Below, one piece after another: positions 53,901-62,228 of a DNA stretch of 64,000 bases. The translations under genes were made by a program, and so were the position numbers. Source of the stretch: an uncultured Saprospiraceae bacterium (GTDB lineage: Bacteria > Bacteroidota > Bacteroidia > Chitinophagales > Saprospiraceae); the NCBI GenBank assembly GCA_905480605.1, contig CAJQRD010000050.1, forward strand, positions 1-64,000. The letters are read 5' to 3'. The first letter of the stretch is position 1; every line of letters begins with the position of its first letter. The notes under the pieces are model-generated. The model searched no databases, had not been told where the DNA came from, and saw only the letters and a list, made by a program, of their open reading frames with translations.

Positions 53901-55424
53901 GTTATTGATGCTGTGTTATATACACCACCACAAATGACTACAACTGTTTATGATATTGTTTCTGATAATGAAAATTTGTCATTTTTAAAAGATGCGGTAT
54001 TGGCTGCAGGCTTGCGTACAAATTTGGTTGAGACAGATGACATTACCTTATTTGCACCTACGAACGAAGCTTTTAATGCATTGCCGAGTGAAATACTGAC
54101 TGCTTTTTTTAATGATGCTTCTGGTTTATTGAGAAATACTTTGATGAATCATATTCACGGTAATGAAATAGCAAGTACGGATATGACAAGCGGACAGACC
54201 TTGAGTATGTCTGGTGGTAATACTTCTACGCTAACTGTTGGAAATGGCATAATTCGAATTGACAATGCATTTTTGACTATAAGAGATATTCAAGCTGATA
54301 ATGGTATTGTACATATTATTGATTCTGTGTTAGATTTACCTAATGATAACCGTATGACCGTATATGATATTATTGTAGAAAGTACAGATCACTCTATTCT
54401 TGAAAATGCTATTATTGATGCTAATTTGGTAGGTGAATTAAATGGGGATGACTTGGTAACTGTATTTGCTCCGACGAATACAGCGTTTAGTAATTTGCCA
54501 ACTGGTTTATGGACTCAATTAAATGCTGACCCTAACGGGTTGTTAAGAGATGTTTTGTCAGGACATATAATCAATAGCCAAGTAATTAGTAATAATTTAA
54601 TTAATGGAAGTTTTGTAACTGTTGCCAATGGTGATCAAGTTCAAGTAACTATTTCAAACGGAAGTATATTTTTTGGAAATGCTAGAATAACAATTGAGGA
54701 TATCCAAGCAGATAATGGAACTGTACACGTTGTTGACGCTGTAGTATTGCCTGATGGTTTAATAACGACAGTCTTTGATCTTATTGCTGATAGTCCAAAT
54801 CATACAATTTTTGAAGAATTACTTAGAATATCAGGATTGAACACTACTTTATCGGGCCCAGGCATATTTACGGTATTTGCACCAAACAATGCTGCTATAA
54901 ACAGCTTAGGACCAGATGGGGTCAATGATTTAATTAATGATACAAACGGCTTGTTAAATGATATGCTGCTTTATCATATTACAAATTCAGAATATACCGG
55001 GCTTGATTTGACTGATGGACTTGAAATAACAATGTCTAATGGAATAGCAGCAAGGATTGCTAATGATGGTTTTAATACTTTTATTGAGCAAGGATGGATT
55101 CTAAAATTTGATTTATTGGCCGACAATGGAAGAGTACACGAAATCAGTAAATTCATATCTCCAATAACATCTACAACGACCTTAGATGACGCATCATTTA
55201 ATTATTATCCGAATCCGGTTACAGATGAGTTGACCATTGATTGGACTGAGTCAGATTCAAACATTGAGCTTATACTTATTTATAATAGCTTAGGAGAATT
55301 GGTGATGAAAAAAAATGTTGATCAAAGAAAATTCAGTATTGACGTTTCAACTTTACATTCTGGAATATATTTCATTGGGCTTGATAAATACAGGTCAAAT
55401 AGTTTAAGGTTTGTAAAAAAATAA
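50991..55424 (+). CDS. Ten-domain fasciclin (FAS1) adhesin with T9SS type-A sorting domain
   Basis: 1477 residues. The signal peptide is at 1-25 (ending SNAQ). Ten FAS1 domains of ~137 residues follow in tandem, starting near residues 27, 163, 295, 432, 567, 705, 842, 977, 1114 and 1252. Each has a (T/N)V(Y/F)D(I/L)I opening, TVFAPT(N/D).AF, L..H.....(motif H1/H2 region) and a closing DNGIVHVID.V(L/V). The last ~75 residues are a Por secretion tail (YYPNPVTDELTIDW ... HSGIYFIGLDK). FAS1 domains mediate cell-cell or cell-matrix adhesion, so a surface adhesin is likely. The repeats are divergent in DNA, unlike the nearly identical copies in the PUL lipoprotein. Confidence 0.93.
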   Translation: MRLTIKTIFFSVVFLVIGSVQSNAQSSVYEAIRQNPNLQRLEEAIINANLRTRFSQNNEAFTIFAPTNAAMATIPSSIINNQALIEDLILTHSVSGYYKNFDFVDDAAVHTINNRDLIIDRNANGLFINGAKVIVTDIITNNGIVHIIDTWVPKSGTSETTLWSIINRSSKHKVLSTIIKEADFEDLYLQDEKKTVFIPTDEAYFSLSQERFDRLLGGNLNYIKNNLEFHIVEDELFFEDLANGAKFTAANTQELTITVNINGTYINGAKIQFSAITAVNGRVYVIEKVLLPADLPPFTFVDFVAQSEDHTSLENAITSAGLIGDLSADGTRTYFAPTDEAFALLDPQWLLNLFADTDSLRSVLLNHVLATRRNEENLIDVEMDMAINGYDLTFDEKSNGVFVDDARIILKDIPVDNGIVHVIDVVLVEIIEPFTVYDIISTHDSLTRYNFYVLKHNFDEILNQPGPYTVFAPSDDAIDMMPEQFLEDLNSITPDLLDDLVRSHVVEGFETSDSLTIDRDFLAFNGFGLTVGTDSLSNLFLNQSGIVVTNLFADNGVVHIIDAVVNPLDTFVTIFDFISQSPIHNTLESLVRISSIRDILDSPGAQTFFAPTDDAFSNLPTSVLSDILGDPNGLLLDVLLRHAVPGNVTSAELEMLTEITNSNLDVLGIEVINGEIFINDAKIIVRDVVLDNGIVHVIDALIGQAEIVNTVFDVIVNSENHGQLETLILFADFDDDLTLENNLTVFAPTDNAFNALPQSVLDQLMSIDTDFLLNVLNLHKHNDLALTSTFFNGRKLLMANGEEVTIEIVNNEVFVNNAKIVTQDILADNGIVHVVDALIMTPVNLKNVYEIVSTESNLTTMKKAVDAASLDDELTNETDITLFAPSDEAFEALPDGVLDELLTNSTSDLIDILLKHKHNSILLSTDFVNGERILMANGEETTIIIKSNGPFINNAKIEITDIIAENGVVHVIDAVLYTPPQMTTTVYDIVSDNENLSFLKDAVLAAGLRTNLVETDDITLFAPTNEAFNALPSEILTAFFNDASGLLRNTLMNHIHGNEIASTDMTSGQTLSMSGGNTSTLTVGNGIIRIDNAFLTIRDIQADNGIVHIIDSVLDLPNDNRMTVYDIIVESTDHSILENAIIDANLVGELNGDDLVTVFAPTNTAFSNLPTGLWTQLNADPNGLLRDVLSGHIINSQVISNNLINGSFVTVANGDQVQVTISNGSIFFGNARITIEDIQADNGTVHVVDAVVLPDGLITTVFDLIADSPNHTIFEELLRISGLNTTLSGPGIFTVFAPNNAAINSLGPDGVNDLINDTNGLLNDMLLYHITNSEYTGLDLTDGLEITMSNGIAARIANDGFNTFIEQGWILKFDLLADNGRVHEISKFISPITSTTTLDDASFNYYPNPVTDELTIDWTESDSNIELILIYNSLGELVMKKNVDQRKFSIDVSTLHSGIYFIGLDKYRSNSLRFVKK

Positions 55425-55431
55425 ATCACTA

Positions 55432-55454
55432 TATTAAGCACATTGGGCTTAATA
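55432..55454 (+). terminator. Hairpin after the fasciclin gene (weak terminator candidate)
   Basis: A perfect 8-bp stem (55432-55439 with 55447-55454), 7-base loop, beginning 8 bases after the stop. It is followed by A6 and only later by a T run, so termination would be weak; it may equally be an RNA-processing or stabilising hairpin. Confidence 0.35.
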
Positions 55455-55486
55455 AAAAACAATGTTTTTTTAAAAAATTGCAAATC

Positions 55487-56395
55487 ATGACCAGAATTTT
55501 ATTTTTACCAATCGTTGTTTTATTACTGCTTGCAAGCAAGTGTGCAGAAGTAGAGCCTCCAGATACTGTAATCTTTAAAAGCCAAGATTTTAAGTTTAAC
55601 TATTCAATAGATAACCCTCTTGCTTCAATCTTTTTAAACTATGATTTAAAAGAAATTTCTGGAATAGAATGCAGCTTAGATGACAAATACCTTTATGCCG
55701 TTAACGATGAAAAGGCTGAACTCTTTGTGCTCAATATTTCGACTGGTGAAGTAATCGAAAAAATTAATTTTGGTAAACCAGATGATTATGAAGGACTTTG
55801 CATGGTTAATAATCTGGTCTATATCGCAGAAAGCAATGGTAATTTAAAAGCTGTTAATCCAATAACCAAAAAACGTGTGGCGACCTATGATTGTAGATTG
55901 TCAAGAAAAAATGATATTGAAGGGTTGGCCTATGATATCAGTACCAAGAGTTTATTATTGGCAGCCAAGGGTCACAGTAAATTAGATGGTCATAAAAAAG
56001 GCAAAAGGTCTATATTTAAAATACCAATTTCTGATTTTAAAGTTGAGAAAAAACCATTCTTAACAATTGATTTGGAAAAAAGTATTAAGTCCTTAATTCC
56101 AAATGTCAATATAGATACAGAAACTGTTGGAATACTAAACAAACGTGTTAAGGAGTTTGCACCTTCAGGATTGGCAATTCATCCTTTAACCAAAGATCTT
56201 TATATGCTTTCCGCTCGTGGAAAAATATTGATTGTATTAACGCCAGATGGTAATTTACAAGCTGTTGTATTTTTAAATAAAAACGAGAATCAGCAACCTG
56301 AAGGTATTTGCTTTAAAAAAGATGGAACAATGTTTATTTCCAATGAAGGAGCAAGTGGAAATGGAAAGTTAGCTATTTTCTCCATGGCTCGATAA
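55487..56395 (+). CDS. SdiA-regulated/phytase-like beta-propeller protein
   Basis: 302 residues from ATG 55487; an in-frame TTG three codons upstream adds nothing. The N-terminus is a signal peptide with Cys near residue 20 (LLASKCAE), so it may be a lipoprotein although the Lys before the Cys is atypical for a lipobox. The rest matches the SdiA-regulated family, a six-bladed propeller: LKEISGIECSLDDKYLYAVNDE, DYEGLCMVNNLVYIAES, KNDIEGLAYDISTKSLLLAAK, APSGLAIHPLTKDLYMLSARGK, QPEGICFKKDGTMFISNEG. Function is poorly known; phytase-like folds and metal or polymer binding are suggested in the family. Confidence 0.8.
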   Translation: MTRILFLPIVVLLLLASKCAEVEPPDTVIFKSQDFKFNYSIDNPLASIFLNYDLKEISGIECSLDDKYLYAVNDEKAELFVLNISTGEVIEKINFGKPDDYEGLCMVNNLVYIAESNGNLKAVNPITKKRVATYDCRLSRKNDIEGLAYDISTKSLLLAAKGHSKLDGHKKGKRSIFKIPISDFKVEKKPFLTIDLEKSIKSLIPNVNIDTETVGILNKRVKEFAPSGLAIHPLTKDLYMLSARGKILIVLTPDGNLQAVVFLNKNENQQPEGICFKKDGTMFISNEGASGNGKLAIFSMAR

Positions 56396-56589
56396 TTCAA
56401 TGCTTCAATGTCAACAATAGTGTTTGCCAAGTTATGGGACGCAGGTAAATGCTTCAATGTTCTTACTATACTTTCTTTGTGTAATTCTGTGACCTCTCTT
56501 TGAATTCTGAGGTTAATTTTTTTTTTTTCATATAAAAACTCTAATCAACACCCAATCTTTAATACTATATTTGAGATAATATATAATTT

Positions 56590-56721
56590 ATGGATCCTTA
56601 TAACATAGACCCAAACAGACCAAGAGACCCTGAACGCCATGTAAAAGCACTTAGGTTATACGGGATGGCTATAGTTTCAATTCTTTTGCTTTTATTCTTA
56701 ATTAATTTACTAACGAAGTAG
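56590..56721 (+). CDS. 43-residue single-TM peptide
   Basis: ATG 56590 to TAG 56719-56721. The N-terminal half is polar and Pro/Arg/Asp-rich (MDPYNIDPNRPRDPERHVK), followed by one long hydrophobic segment (~22-41) and a Lys at the end, so it is probably inserted with its N-terminus outside or inside the membrane. The arrangement and clean stop are those of genuine small membrane proteins, but no family is recognised. It lies between the SdiA-like gene and the GMC oxidoreductase and may belong to either or to neither. Confidence 0.55.
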   Translation: MDPYNIDPNRPRDPERHVKALRLYGMAIVSILLLLFLINLLTK

Positions 56722-56855
56722 AATTTCATTTCTATTTGAACTTCAAAAGTTGCTTTGAAATATGCAACTAATTTTATTTTTTATTTTTTTAAGTTTTAAT
56801 GAGGTCAACCTCTATTGTTTTAAATATATTTAGGTTATATCAAAAAAACAATAGA

Positions 56856-58571
56856 ATGCAAATAATTGAAACGGCTAAGGAATATGATGCAATTATTGTT
56901 GGATCTGGTGCAGGTGGAGGAATGTCTGCTTTCGTATTGGCCAATGCCGGAATGAAAGTAGCTGTTGTTGAGGCTGGCCCTTATTTTGATCCTGCAGACC
57001 CGATTACTAAAACACAAATGAAATGGCCCTGGGAATCTCCAAGAAGGGGGGCTAGTACAAATAGGGCTTTTGGTGATTTTGATATGTCGTGGGGTGATTG
57101 GAAAGTTGACGGAGAGCCCTACACAACCAAAGAAGGTACAGATTTCAAGTGGTGGAGAGCGAGAATGCTAGGAGGCCGAACCAATCATTGGGGAAGAATA
57201 TCGCTGCGATTTGGACCAAAGGATTTTAAGCATAAGGATGTAGATGGTTTGGGTGCAAATTGGCCAATAACCTATGATGAGGTAAAACCATTCTATGATC
57301 GACTTGATAAAATGGTTGGAATATTCGGCACTAATGAAGGTCTTCCCAACGACCCAGATGGATTCTTTTTACCTCCGCCCAAACCAAGACTACATGAGTT
57401 ATATTATATAAAAGGTGCTAGGAAATCTGGTGTTCCAGTAATTCCTGGTCGACTTTCAATGTTGACGAAACGAATCAATAAAGATAGAGGCATTTGCTAT
57501 TATTGTGGTCAATGTGGAAGATCATGCAGCGCTTACGCTGATTTCTCCTCTGGCTCTTGTTTTATATTTCCGGCACAAAAAAGTGGTCAAGTCGATTTAT
57601 ATGTGAATTGCATGGTTAAAAATGTAACCACCAATGATGAAGGTTTAGCGACAGGTGTTTCTTACATCAACAAGGAAGATATGAAGGAATATAAACTGAG
57701 AGGGCGTTCAGTTGTATTAGGAGCATCTGCTTGTAGTTCTGCGAGGATATTGTTGAATTCTAAGAGCAAACAACACCCTAACGGACTAGGCAACAGCAGT
57801 GATCATGTAGGTCGATATTTACATGATTCTACTGGTGCAGGATTGACAGGATTTGTGCCAGCATTAATGGATCGTAAAGTTTACAACGAAGATGGGGTAG
57901 GTGGTATGCATGTATATAGTCCATGGTGGGGAGACAACAGCAAATTGGATTTTCCTCGAGGTTACCACATTGAAGTTTGGGGAGGGTTAGGAATGCCTGC
58001 TTATGGTTTTGGGTTCAATGCTTCAGCGATGAATAAGTATATTGGAGGTGAGATTGGTGGTTATGGCACAAAGCTGAGAGATGACGTCAAGAGATTTTAT
58101 GGATCAGTCGTAGGCCTTTCTGGCCGTGGAGAGTCTATTGCTAGATTTGAAAATAGATGTAAACTGGATAACAATGTCGTAGATAAATTTGGCATCCCTG
58201 TTTTAGAGTTTGATTATAAATGGTCTAATTATGAAGTGAACCAAGCAAAGCATATGGTTGATTCATTCGAGGAGATTATTGTAAATATGGGAGGGGAAGT
58301 TATGGGTGATAAACCTGGAAAGGAAAGCGACTATGGACTTTTGGCACCAGGTCAAATTATACATGAGGTAGGTACAACTAGAATGGGTAACGATAAGAGA
58401 ACATCAGTTACCAATAAATGGCAGCAATTGCATGATGCCAAGAATGTTTATGTTGTGGATGCTGGTCCATTCTCCTCACAAGCAGATAAAAATTGTACTT
58501 GGACAATTATGGCATTAAGTATGAGGGCTTCAGAACATTTGGTGCAACAATATTTAAAAAAGGAAATATGA
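56856..58571 (+). CDS. GMC-family oxidoreductase, large (FAD) subunit
   Basis: 571 residues from ATG 56856; an earlier in-frame ATG (56799) adds a 19-residue leader unlike the family. FAD motif VGSGAGGGMSAFVLANAG is at the N-terminus, ARMLGGRTNHWG is the GMC glycine block, and the C-terminus ends with VVDAGPFSSQADKNCTWTIMALSMRA. A Cys cluster, CYYCGQCGRSCSAYADFSSGSC, lies in the middle, as in gluconate 2-dehydrogenase-like and glucose 3-dehydrogenase-type GMC enzymes. It oxidises a sugar or polyol, perhaps a glycoside at C3. The small-subunit gene overlaps it by 4 bases. Confidence 0.88.
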   Translation: MQIIETAKEYDAIIVGSGAGGGMSAFVLANAGMKVAVVEAGPYFDPADPITKTQMKWPWESPRRGASTNRAFGDFDMSWGDWKVDGEPYTTKEGTDFKWWRARMLGGRTNHWGRISLRFGPKDFKHKDVDGLGANWPITYDEVKPFYDRLDKMVGIFGTNEGLPNDPDGFFLPPPKPRLHELYYIKGARKSGVPVIPGRLSMLTKRINKDRGICYYCGQCGRSCSAYADFSSGSCFIFPAQKSGQVDLYVNCMVKNVTTNDEGLATGVSYINKEDMKEYKLRGRSVVLGASACSSARILLNSKSKQHPNGLGNSSDHVGRYLHDSTGAGLTGFVPALMDRKVYNEDGVGGMHVYSPWWGDNSKLDFPRGYHIEVWGGLGMPAYGFGFNASAMNKYIGGEIGGYGTKLRDDVKRFYGSVVGLSGRGESIARFENRCKLDNNVVDKFGIPVLEFDYKWSNYEVNQAKHMVDSFEEIIVNMGGEVMGDKPGKESDYGLLAPGQIIHEVGTTRMGNDKRTSVTNKWQQLHDAKNVYVVDAGPFSSQADKNCTWTIMALSMRASEHLVQQYLKKEI

Positions 58572-59296
58572 AAAGGAGAGAAACATTAAAATCATTATTG
58601 GTTGGTGGAATCGCAGGAACAGCTGCAGTTGGTATGGGTGCATTAAGTTGTAAGGCAGATCAGCAAGTAGAAAGTGTCGAGACACCTGAAGTATCTTCCG
58701 AAGTTTATGGCCGTACTCCTGCTGAAATTAAGCACGATGAGAAAATCAATTCTCAAATATGTTACAATGAACATCAGTTGACAACCATTGCCGTTTTATG
58801 TGATATTATACTTCCTCCGACACCTACAGCTGGAGGGGCAAATGAGGCAAAGGTTCCAGAGTTTATTGAATTTATCTCTAAGGACCTATCAACGTACCAT
58901 GAGTTGCCCATAAAAGGTGGGTTGATGTGGTTGGACGGAGAATCAAATACAAGATTTAATAAAGAATTTGTTAAGTGCAACAGCAAAGAACAAATTGCTA
59001 TAATTGATGATATCGCTTATCCTGATCCTAAAAATGAAAACCCTCAAATGGACCAAGGCCGTGCTTTTTTTAATAAAATGAGAGATTTGACATTGACAGG
59101 TTACTATACTACTAAAATGGGAATTGATGATTTGGGTTACGTTGGCAACAGGCCCAATATGTGGGACGGTGTACCTCAAGACGTTTTAGATAAACATGGG
59201 TTGGCTTACGACAAAGATTGGATGCCTAAGTTTATAGATCATGAAAAAAGTCAGGACATTGCGGAATGGGATGAAAATGGGAATTTATTGACTTAG
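58568..59296 (+). CDS. Gluconate 2-dehydrogenase subunit 3 family protein (Tat-type)
   Basis: 242 residues. The start has a twin-arginine-like motif (KRRETLK) and a hydrophobic stretch ending ALSC, so it is a probable Tat-exported lipoprotein. The middle and C-terminus (ICYNEHQLTTIAVLCDIILPPTPTAGGANEAKVPEFIEF, FFNKMRDLTLTGYYTTKMGIDDLGY) match the gluconate 2-dehydrogenase small gamma subunit, which is needed to export and mature the FAD subunit. The ATG overlaps the GMC stop (58568-58571). No cytochrome c subunit gene is next to it. Confidence 0.88.
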   Translation: MKRRETLKSLLVGGIAGTAAVGMGALSCKADQQVESVETPEVSSEVYGRTPAEIKHDEKINSQICYNEHQLTTIAVLCDIILPPTPTAGGANEAKVPEFIEFISKDLSTYHELPIKGGLMWLDGESNTRFNKEFVKCNSKEQIAIIDDIAYPDPKNENPQMDQGRAFFNKMRDLTLTGYYTTKMGIDDLGYVGNRPNMWDGVPQDVLDKHGLAYDKDWMPKFIDHEKSQDIAEWDENGNLLT

Positions 59297-59382
59297 CTGG
59301 AGCTTGAATGAATTGATTGCTACCAATTAAAGAATTATTTCTATTATACAATAATATTTAATTCTATCAATATTAATTTAGC

Positions 59383-59745
59383 CTATAGGAATGCAAGTTC
59401 TTCAATCTTTTTACCAGAGGTACGTTCATACAAATCATAGATCAATCCGTCCTTTAAACCAACTTTTGGTACTATAATTTGATCACTTCCTACATTTTCT
59501 AAAACTGTAATATAGATTTCCGAGGCAGGAATGATTACATCAGCTCTATCGGGATTCATTTTTAAAATTTTCATTCTGTCCTCAAGTGAGTATGCTTTTA
59601 CGTAAGCACGTAATGCTTTTAATTCGGCTAAACCTATAGTGTTGGTATTACTTTTGTTCGCAATTTTAAACAGCTTATTTATATTTCCACCTGTTCCAAT
59701 TCCAATAATATTTTTTGTTTTTTTGTGAAAGATTTTTGACTCCAT
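59383..59745 (-). CDS. C-terminal part of Ppx/GppA-type phosphatase (frameshifted)
   Basis: 120 residues in a different frame from 59679-60284, overlapping it. IIGIGTGGNINKLFKIA is the typical ppx/gppA second-lobe P-loop continuation, followed by NTIGLAELKALRAYVKAYSLEDRMKIL. The 201-residue upstream frame ends in random sequence (KKQKILLELEQVEI) where this motif should be. Its apparent ATG at 59745 is only the first Met after the shift, so this is not an independent gene. See the N-terminal part. Confidence 0.75.
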   Translation of the reverse strand: MESKIFHKKTKNIIGIGTGGNINKLFKIANKSNTNTIGLAELKALRAYVKAYSLEDRMKILKMNPDRADVIIPASEIYITVLENVGSDQIIVPKVGLKDGLIYDLYERTSGKKIEELAFL

Positions 59746-60284
59746 TTTTTCATATCAGCCATAATTTCTTTGCGCTGTTTTATACTCATCTTTCTAACGC
59801 TACCAATTTTAAATGATTGGCTTTTTTTCAATCTCTTTCCGTCATAAAGGTTCAATTCAGTACTTCCACCTCCAACATCAATATGAATGTAATAGTCGTT
59901 CATTAAGTTGGGAGTAATCGCCTTTTGTAATATTGATGCTTCTTTTTTACCTTGTATTATACTAATGTCAAGACCTAATTCAATTTTTATTTTCCTTCTT
60001 ACATCATTTCCATTTTCAGCTTCTCTCATAGCTGATGTCGCAACGGCATAATAATTATCAACTTCATACAAATCAATTAATAATTTGAATGCATGCATTA
60101 GTTTCGTAAATCGTTCTATTGTCTTAGGAGTTATTTTCTTTTTTGTAAATACATCCTTTCCAAGCCTCAAGGGAAACCTTAAGAATTCCAGTTTTTTAAA
60201 ACTGACCAACTTACCTTCTTCATAAACATTGACTATTTGTAACCTAATGGCATTGGTGCCAATATCTATAGATGCTAGTTTCAT
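59679..60284 (-). CDS. N-terminal part of Ppx/GppA exopolyphosphatase/pppGpp phosphatase (frameshifted)
   Basis: Reads as the ASKHA-fold N-lobe: IDIGTNAIRLQIVNV, then AVATSAMREAENG, and HIDVGGGSTELNLYDG, which are the phosphate-binding motifs of Ppx/GppA. These enzymes degrade polyphosphate or convert pppGpp to ppGpp. After residue ~178 (MADMKKW), homology continues in another frame (59383-59745). The shift is within or next to an A6 run (59745-59750); adding one A restores a single frame of about 300 residues, a common length for short Bacteroidota Ppx-like proteins. Confidence 0.8.
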   Translation of the reverse strand: MKLASIDIGTNAIRLQIVNVYEEGKLVSFKKLEFLRFPLRLGKDVFTKKKITPKTIERFTKLMHAFKLLIDLYEVDNYYAVATSAMREAENGNDVRRKIKIELGLDISIIQGKKEASILQKAITPNLMNDYYIHIDVGGGSTELNLYDGKRLKKSQSFKIGSVRKMSIKQRKEIMADMKKWSQKSFTKKQKILLELEQVEI

Positions 60285-60364
60285 AATTTAAAAGTAAGAC
60301 TTTCATATTACAAGTGAGTATAGCTGATTGAAATGGCTTTTTTTAATTATAATATTGGCAGTAA

Positions 60365-61510
60365 TTAGTCAAGCTGAAATAATCGTCCTTTTCTCAATAA
60401 ATCTTTCCAAATCAATGGCTGGTCTTTGATGTTCTCAAGATGATCATGTAATGCTTTTCGAGATATCTCCTTCTCTGCATCAATGGCAAGTTTTGTTTTG
60501 TGGCCCATTGTTTCTTTTTCGAAAAGTATCTTACTTTCTGCAGTTTGTGTCAGTGAACTTGTAATTACTTTATGGTTCATCTCAAATGCATGTTCATGTT
60601 TGTCTAATACATAATCATAAGGTCCCCTTCGTGAAATTAACTTAACGAAAATTGGAGCTGTTTCAATAGCAATAAATAAGAGAATTATAAAAATACTTGC
60701 CATATATATAGCACTGCTTTTTTTGTTTAACCGACTTTGAGCTTCGATTCTGGCTGCAAGACCATTCAACGAAATGGCATTTAATTCTAGTGTTTGTCTT
60801 TGAGATTCTGAGACCAGATCATCCAAAGCCAATTCTTTGCTAATTATTATATCATTGTTTTTTAAACTTATAGCATCCAATTCAGCTTGTGCTTTATCAG
60901 CTTCAGCTTTCTTAGCAGCATAAATAGGTCCCATATTTCTTTTTTGTGAACCTCCTGTTCCATCTGCTTCCTTTATAGCTTCATTGGATAAGTTGTCTCT
61001 TGCAATTGCTTTCTCGTTTATTTCTGATTTATAGCTTAGAATTTCAGTTTTTAAAGTTGCAATATCACTTTCAAATCTTGACTTAACAAGTGACTCTTGT
61101 TCTTTTAAATTCTCTTGTTGCATTAAAGCAATTTCTGATTGTATCTCTGTATCAAATATTTTCAATTCCAAAGGTTTCGCAATTACAACTGCGATCAAAA
61201 TAGCCAATGCTAAACGGGGAAGGGTAGTAAAAGAATCCCTGAAAAAGTTTCCAGATTTTTTAAAGGTGGAAACAATATATCTGTCTAAATTGAAGATCAT
61301 TAAACCCCAGATAAATCCAAATGCTATTGCCGCAATGTAAGATTGAAAAACTGTATAGATAGCATAAGATGATGCAAGCCATGCAAATACTCCTGTGAAA
61401 AATATAGTAGCGCCAATTCCAGTATATCTATTTATTTCTGAAGGTGCTCGTTTTAAAATGGATTTGTTTACCCCTGAACAAACCAAAAAGAAATTTTGTA
61501 TTTTTTGCAT
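60365..61510 (-). CDS. DUF4407 membrane protein
   Basis: 381 residues. Two pairs of membrane segments (~30-70 and ~95-115, ~262-285) flank a long, charged coiled-coil region (~118-255, with EIQSEIALMQQENLKEQESLVKSRFESDI). The overall layout and the RYIVSTFKK and LVKLISRRGPYDYVLDKHEHAFEM blocks are typical of DUF4407 proteins, known in Bacteroidota. Function not established. Confidence 0.8.
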   Translation of the reverse strand: MQKIQNFFLVCSGVNKSILKRAPSEINRYTGIGATIFFTGVFAWLASSYAIYTVFQSYIAAIAFGFIWGLMIFNLDRYIVSTFKKSGNFFRDSFTTLPRLALAILIAVVIAKPLELKIFDTEIQSEIALMQQENLKEQESLVKSRFESDIATLKTEILSYKSEINEKAIARDNLSNEAIKEADGTGGSQKRNMGPIYAAKKAEADKAQAELDAISLKNNDIIISKELALDDLVSESQRQTLELNAISLNGLAARIEAQSRLNKKSSAIYMASIFIILLFIAIETAPIFVKLISRRGPYDYVLDKHEHAFEMNHKVITSSLTQTAESKILFEKETMGHKTKLAIDAEKEISRKALHDHLENIKDQPLIWKDLLRKGRLFQLD

Positions 61511-61663
61511 ATGTAAGATAGTTTGTAATCATTTCAATATAACACAAACGAACTTTTTTTGATTTTCTTATCGATGATTGCAAGTAAGTTGAAGACCAAT
61601 GGTATAAAAAGGTTTGAGATGTCAAATGGCGTTTACAATAATTTGAATTTTAATATTTTATTA

Positions 61664-62090
61664 TTATTTAAATGGTTTGTAATTTTTGAAACTCCAAATA
61701 TGACCTTCTAAGTCTTTGCAAGTATATCCTTTGCCGTGTGGTTCTTGTTTAAAAGGAAGTAGGATTATTGCACCTTGTTTTTTAGCTCGCTCAAAATGTA
61801 AATCAAGTTTTTCTTGCTTGATTACATTATAGTGCGCTTGAGTATTCTTGCCATCAAGTATCAAAGGGTGCAGTTAATAACCTATCATTTCGATTTTCTT
61901 TTAATGTTCCTAGCTTTATTATTCCATTGCAAGTTCTCATTTGAGCATGTACAACAATACCATCAATTTCTTGGATCACATGTTTTTCAAAGCCTAATGC
62001 TTTGCGTTACCAATTATATGCGGTTTGAGTATGTTTATAGCGGTGAGTTGGAATATCAGTATAGAAATTTATATTTCTTTTATTTTATGA
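61664..62090 (-). pseudogene. VOC-family (glyoxalase-like) pseudogene with an in-frame stop and a frameshift
   Basis: Minus-strand frame 1 reads IPTHRYKHTQTAYNW, then TAA (62007-62009, where Leu is expected), then RKALGFEKHVIQEIDGIVVHAQMRTCNGIIKLGTL, the first VOC half. It then runs into a TGA (61854-61856). A neighbouring frame takes over with LDGKNTQAHYNVIKQEKLDLHFERAKKQGA, the second VOC half, ending HIWSFKNYKPFK. Two lesions therefore break a ~130-residue dimeric VOC enzyme. The first frame has no obvious start codon. Confidence 0.8.
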
Positions 62091-62228
62091 AAAATTATTT
62101 ATGCCAAATAATTATTTGTAGAATATAGCTTATTCATTATATTTAGTATGATTTTAATTAAAAAATAAAATCAATTGTATTAACTAACTTAAACTTTACT
62201 AATAGAAAACATTAACATTTTAGCTTTA

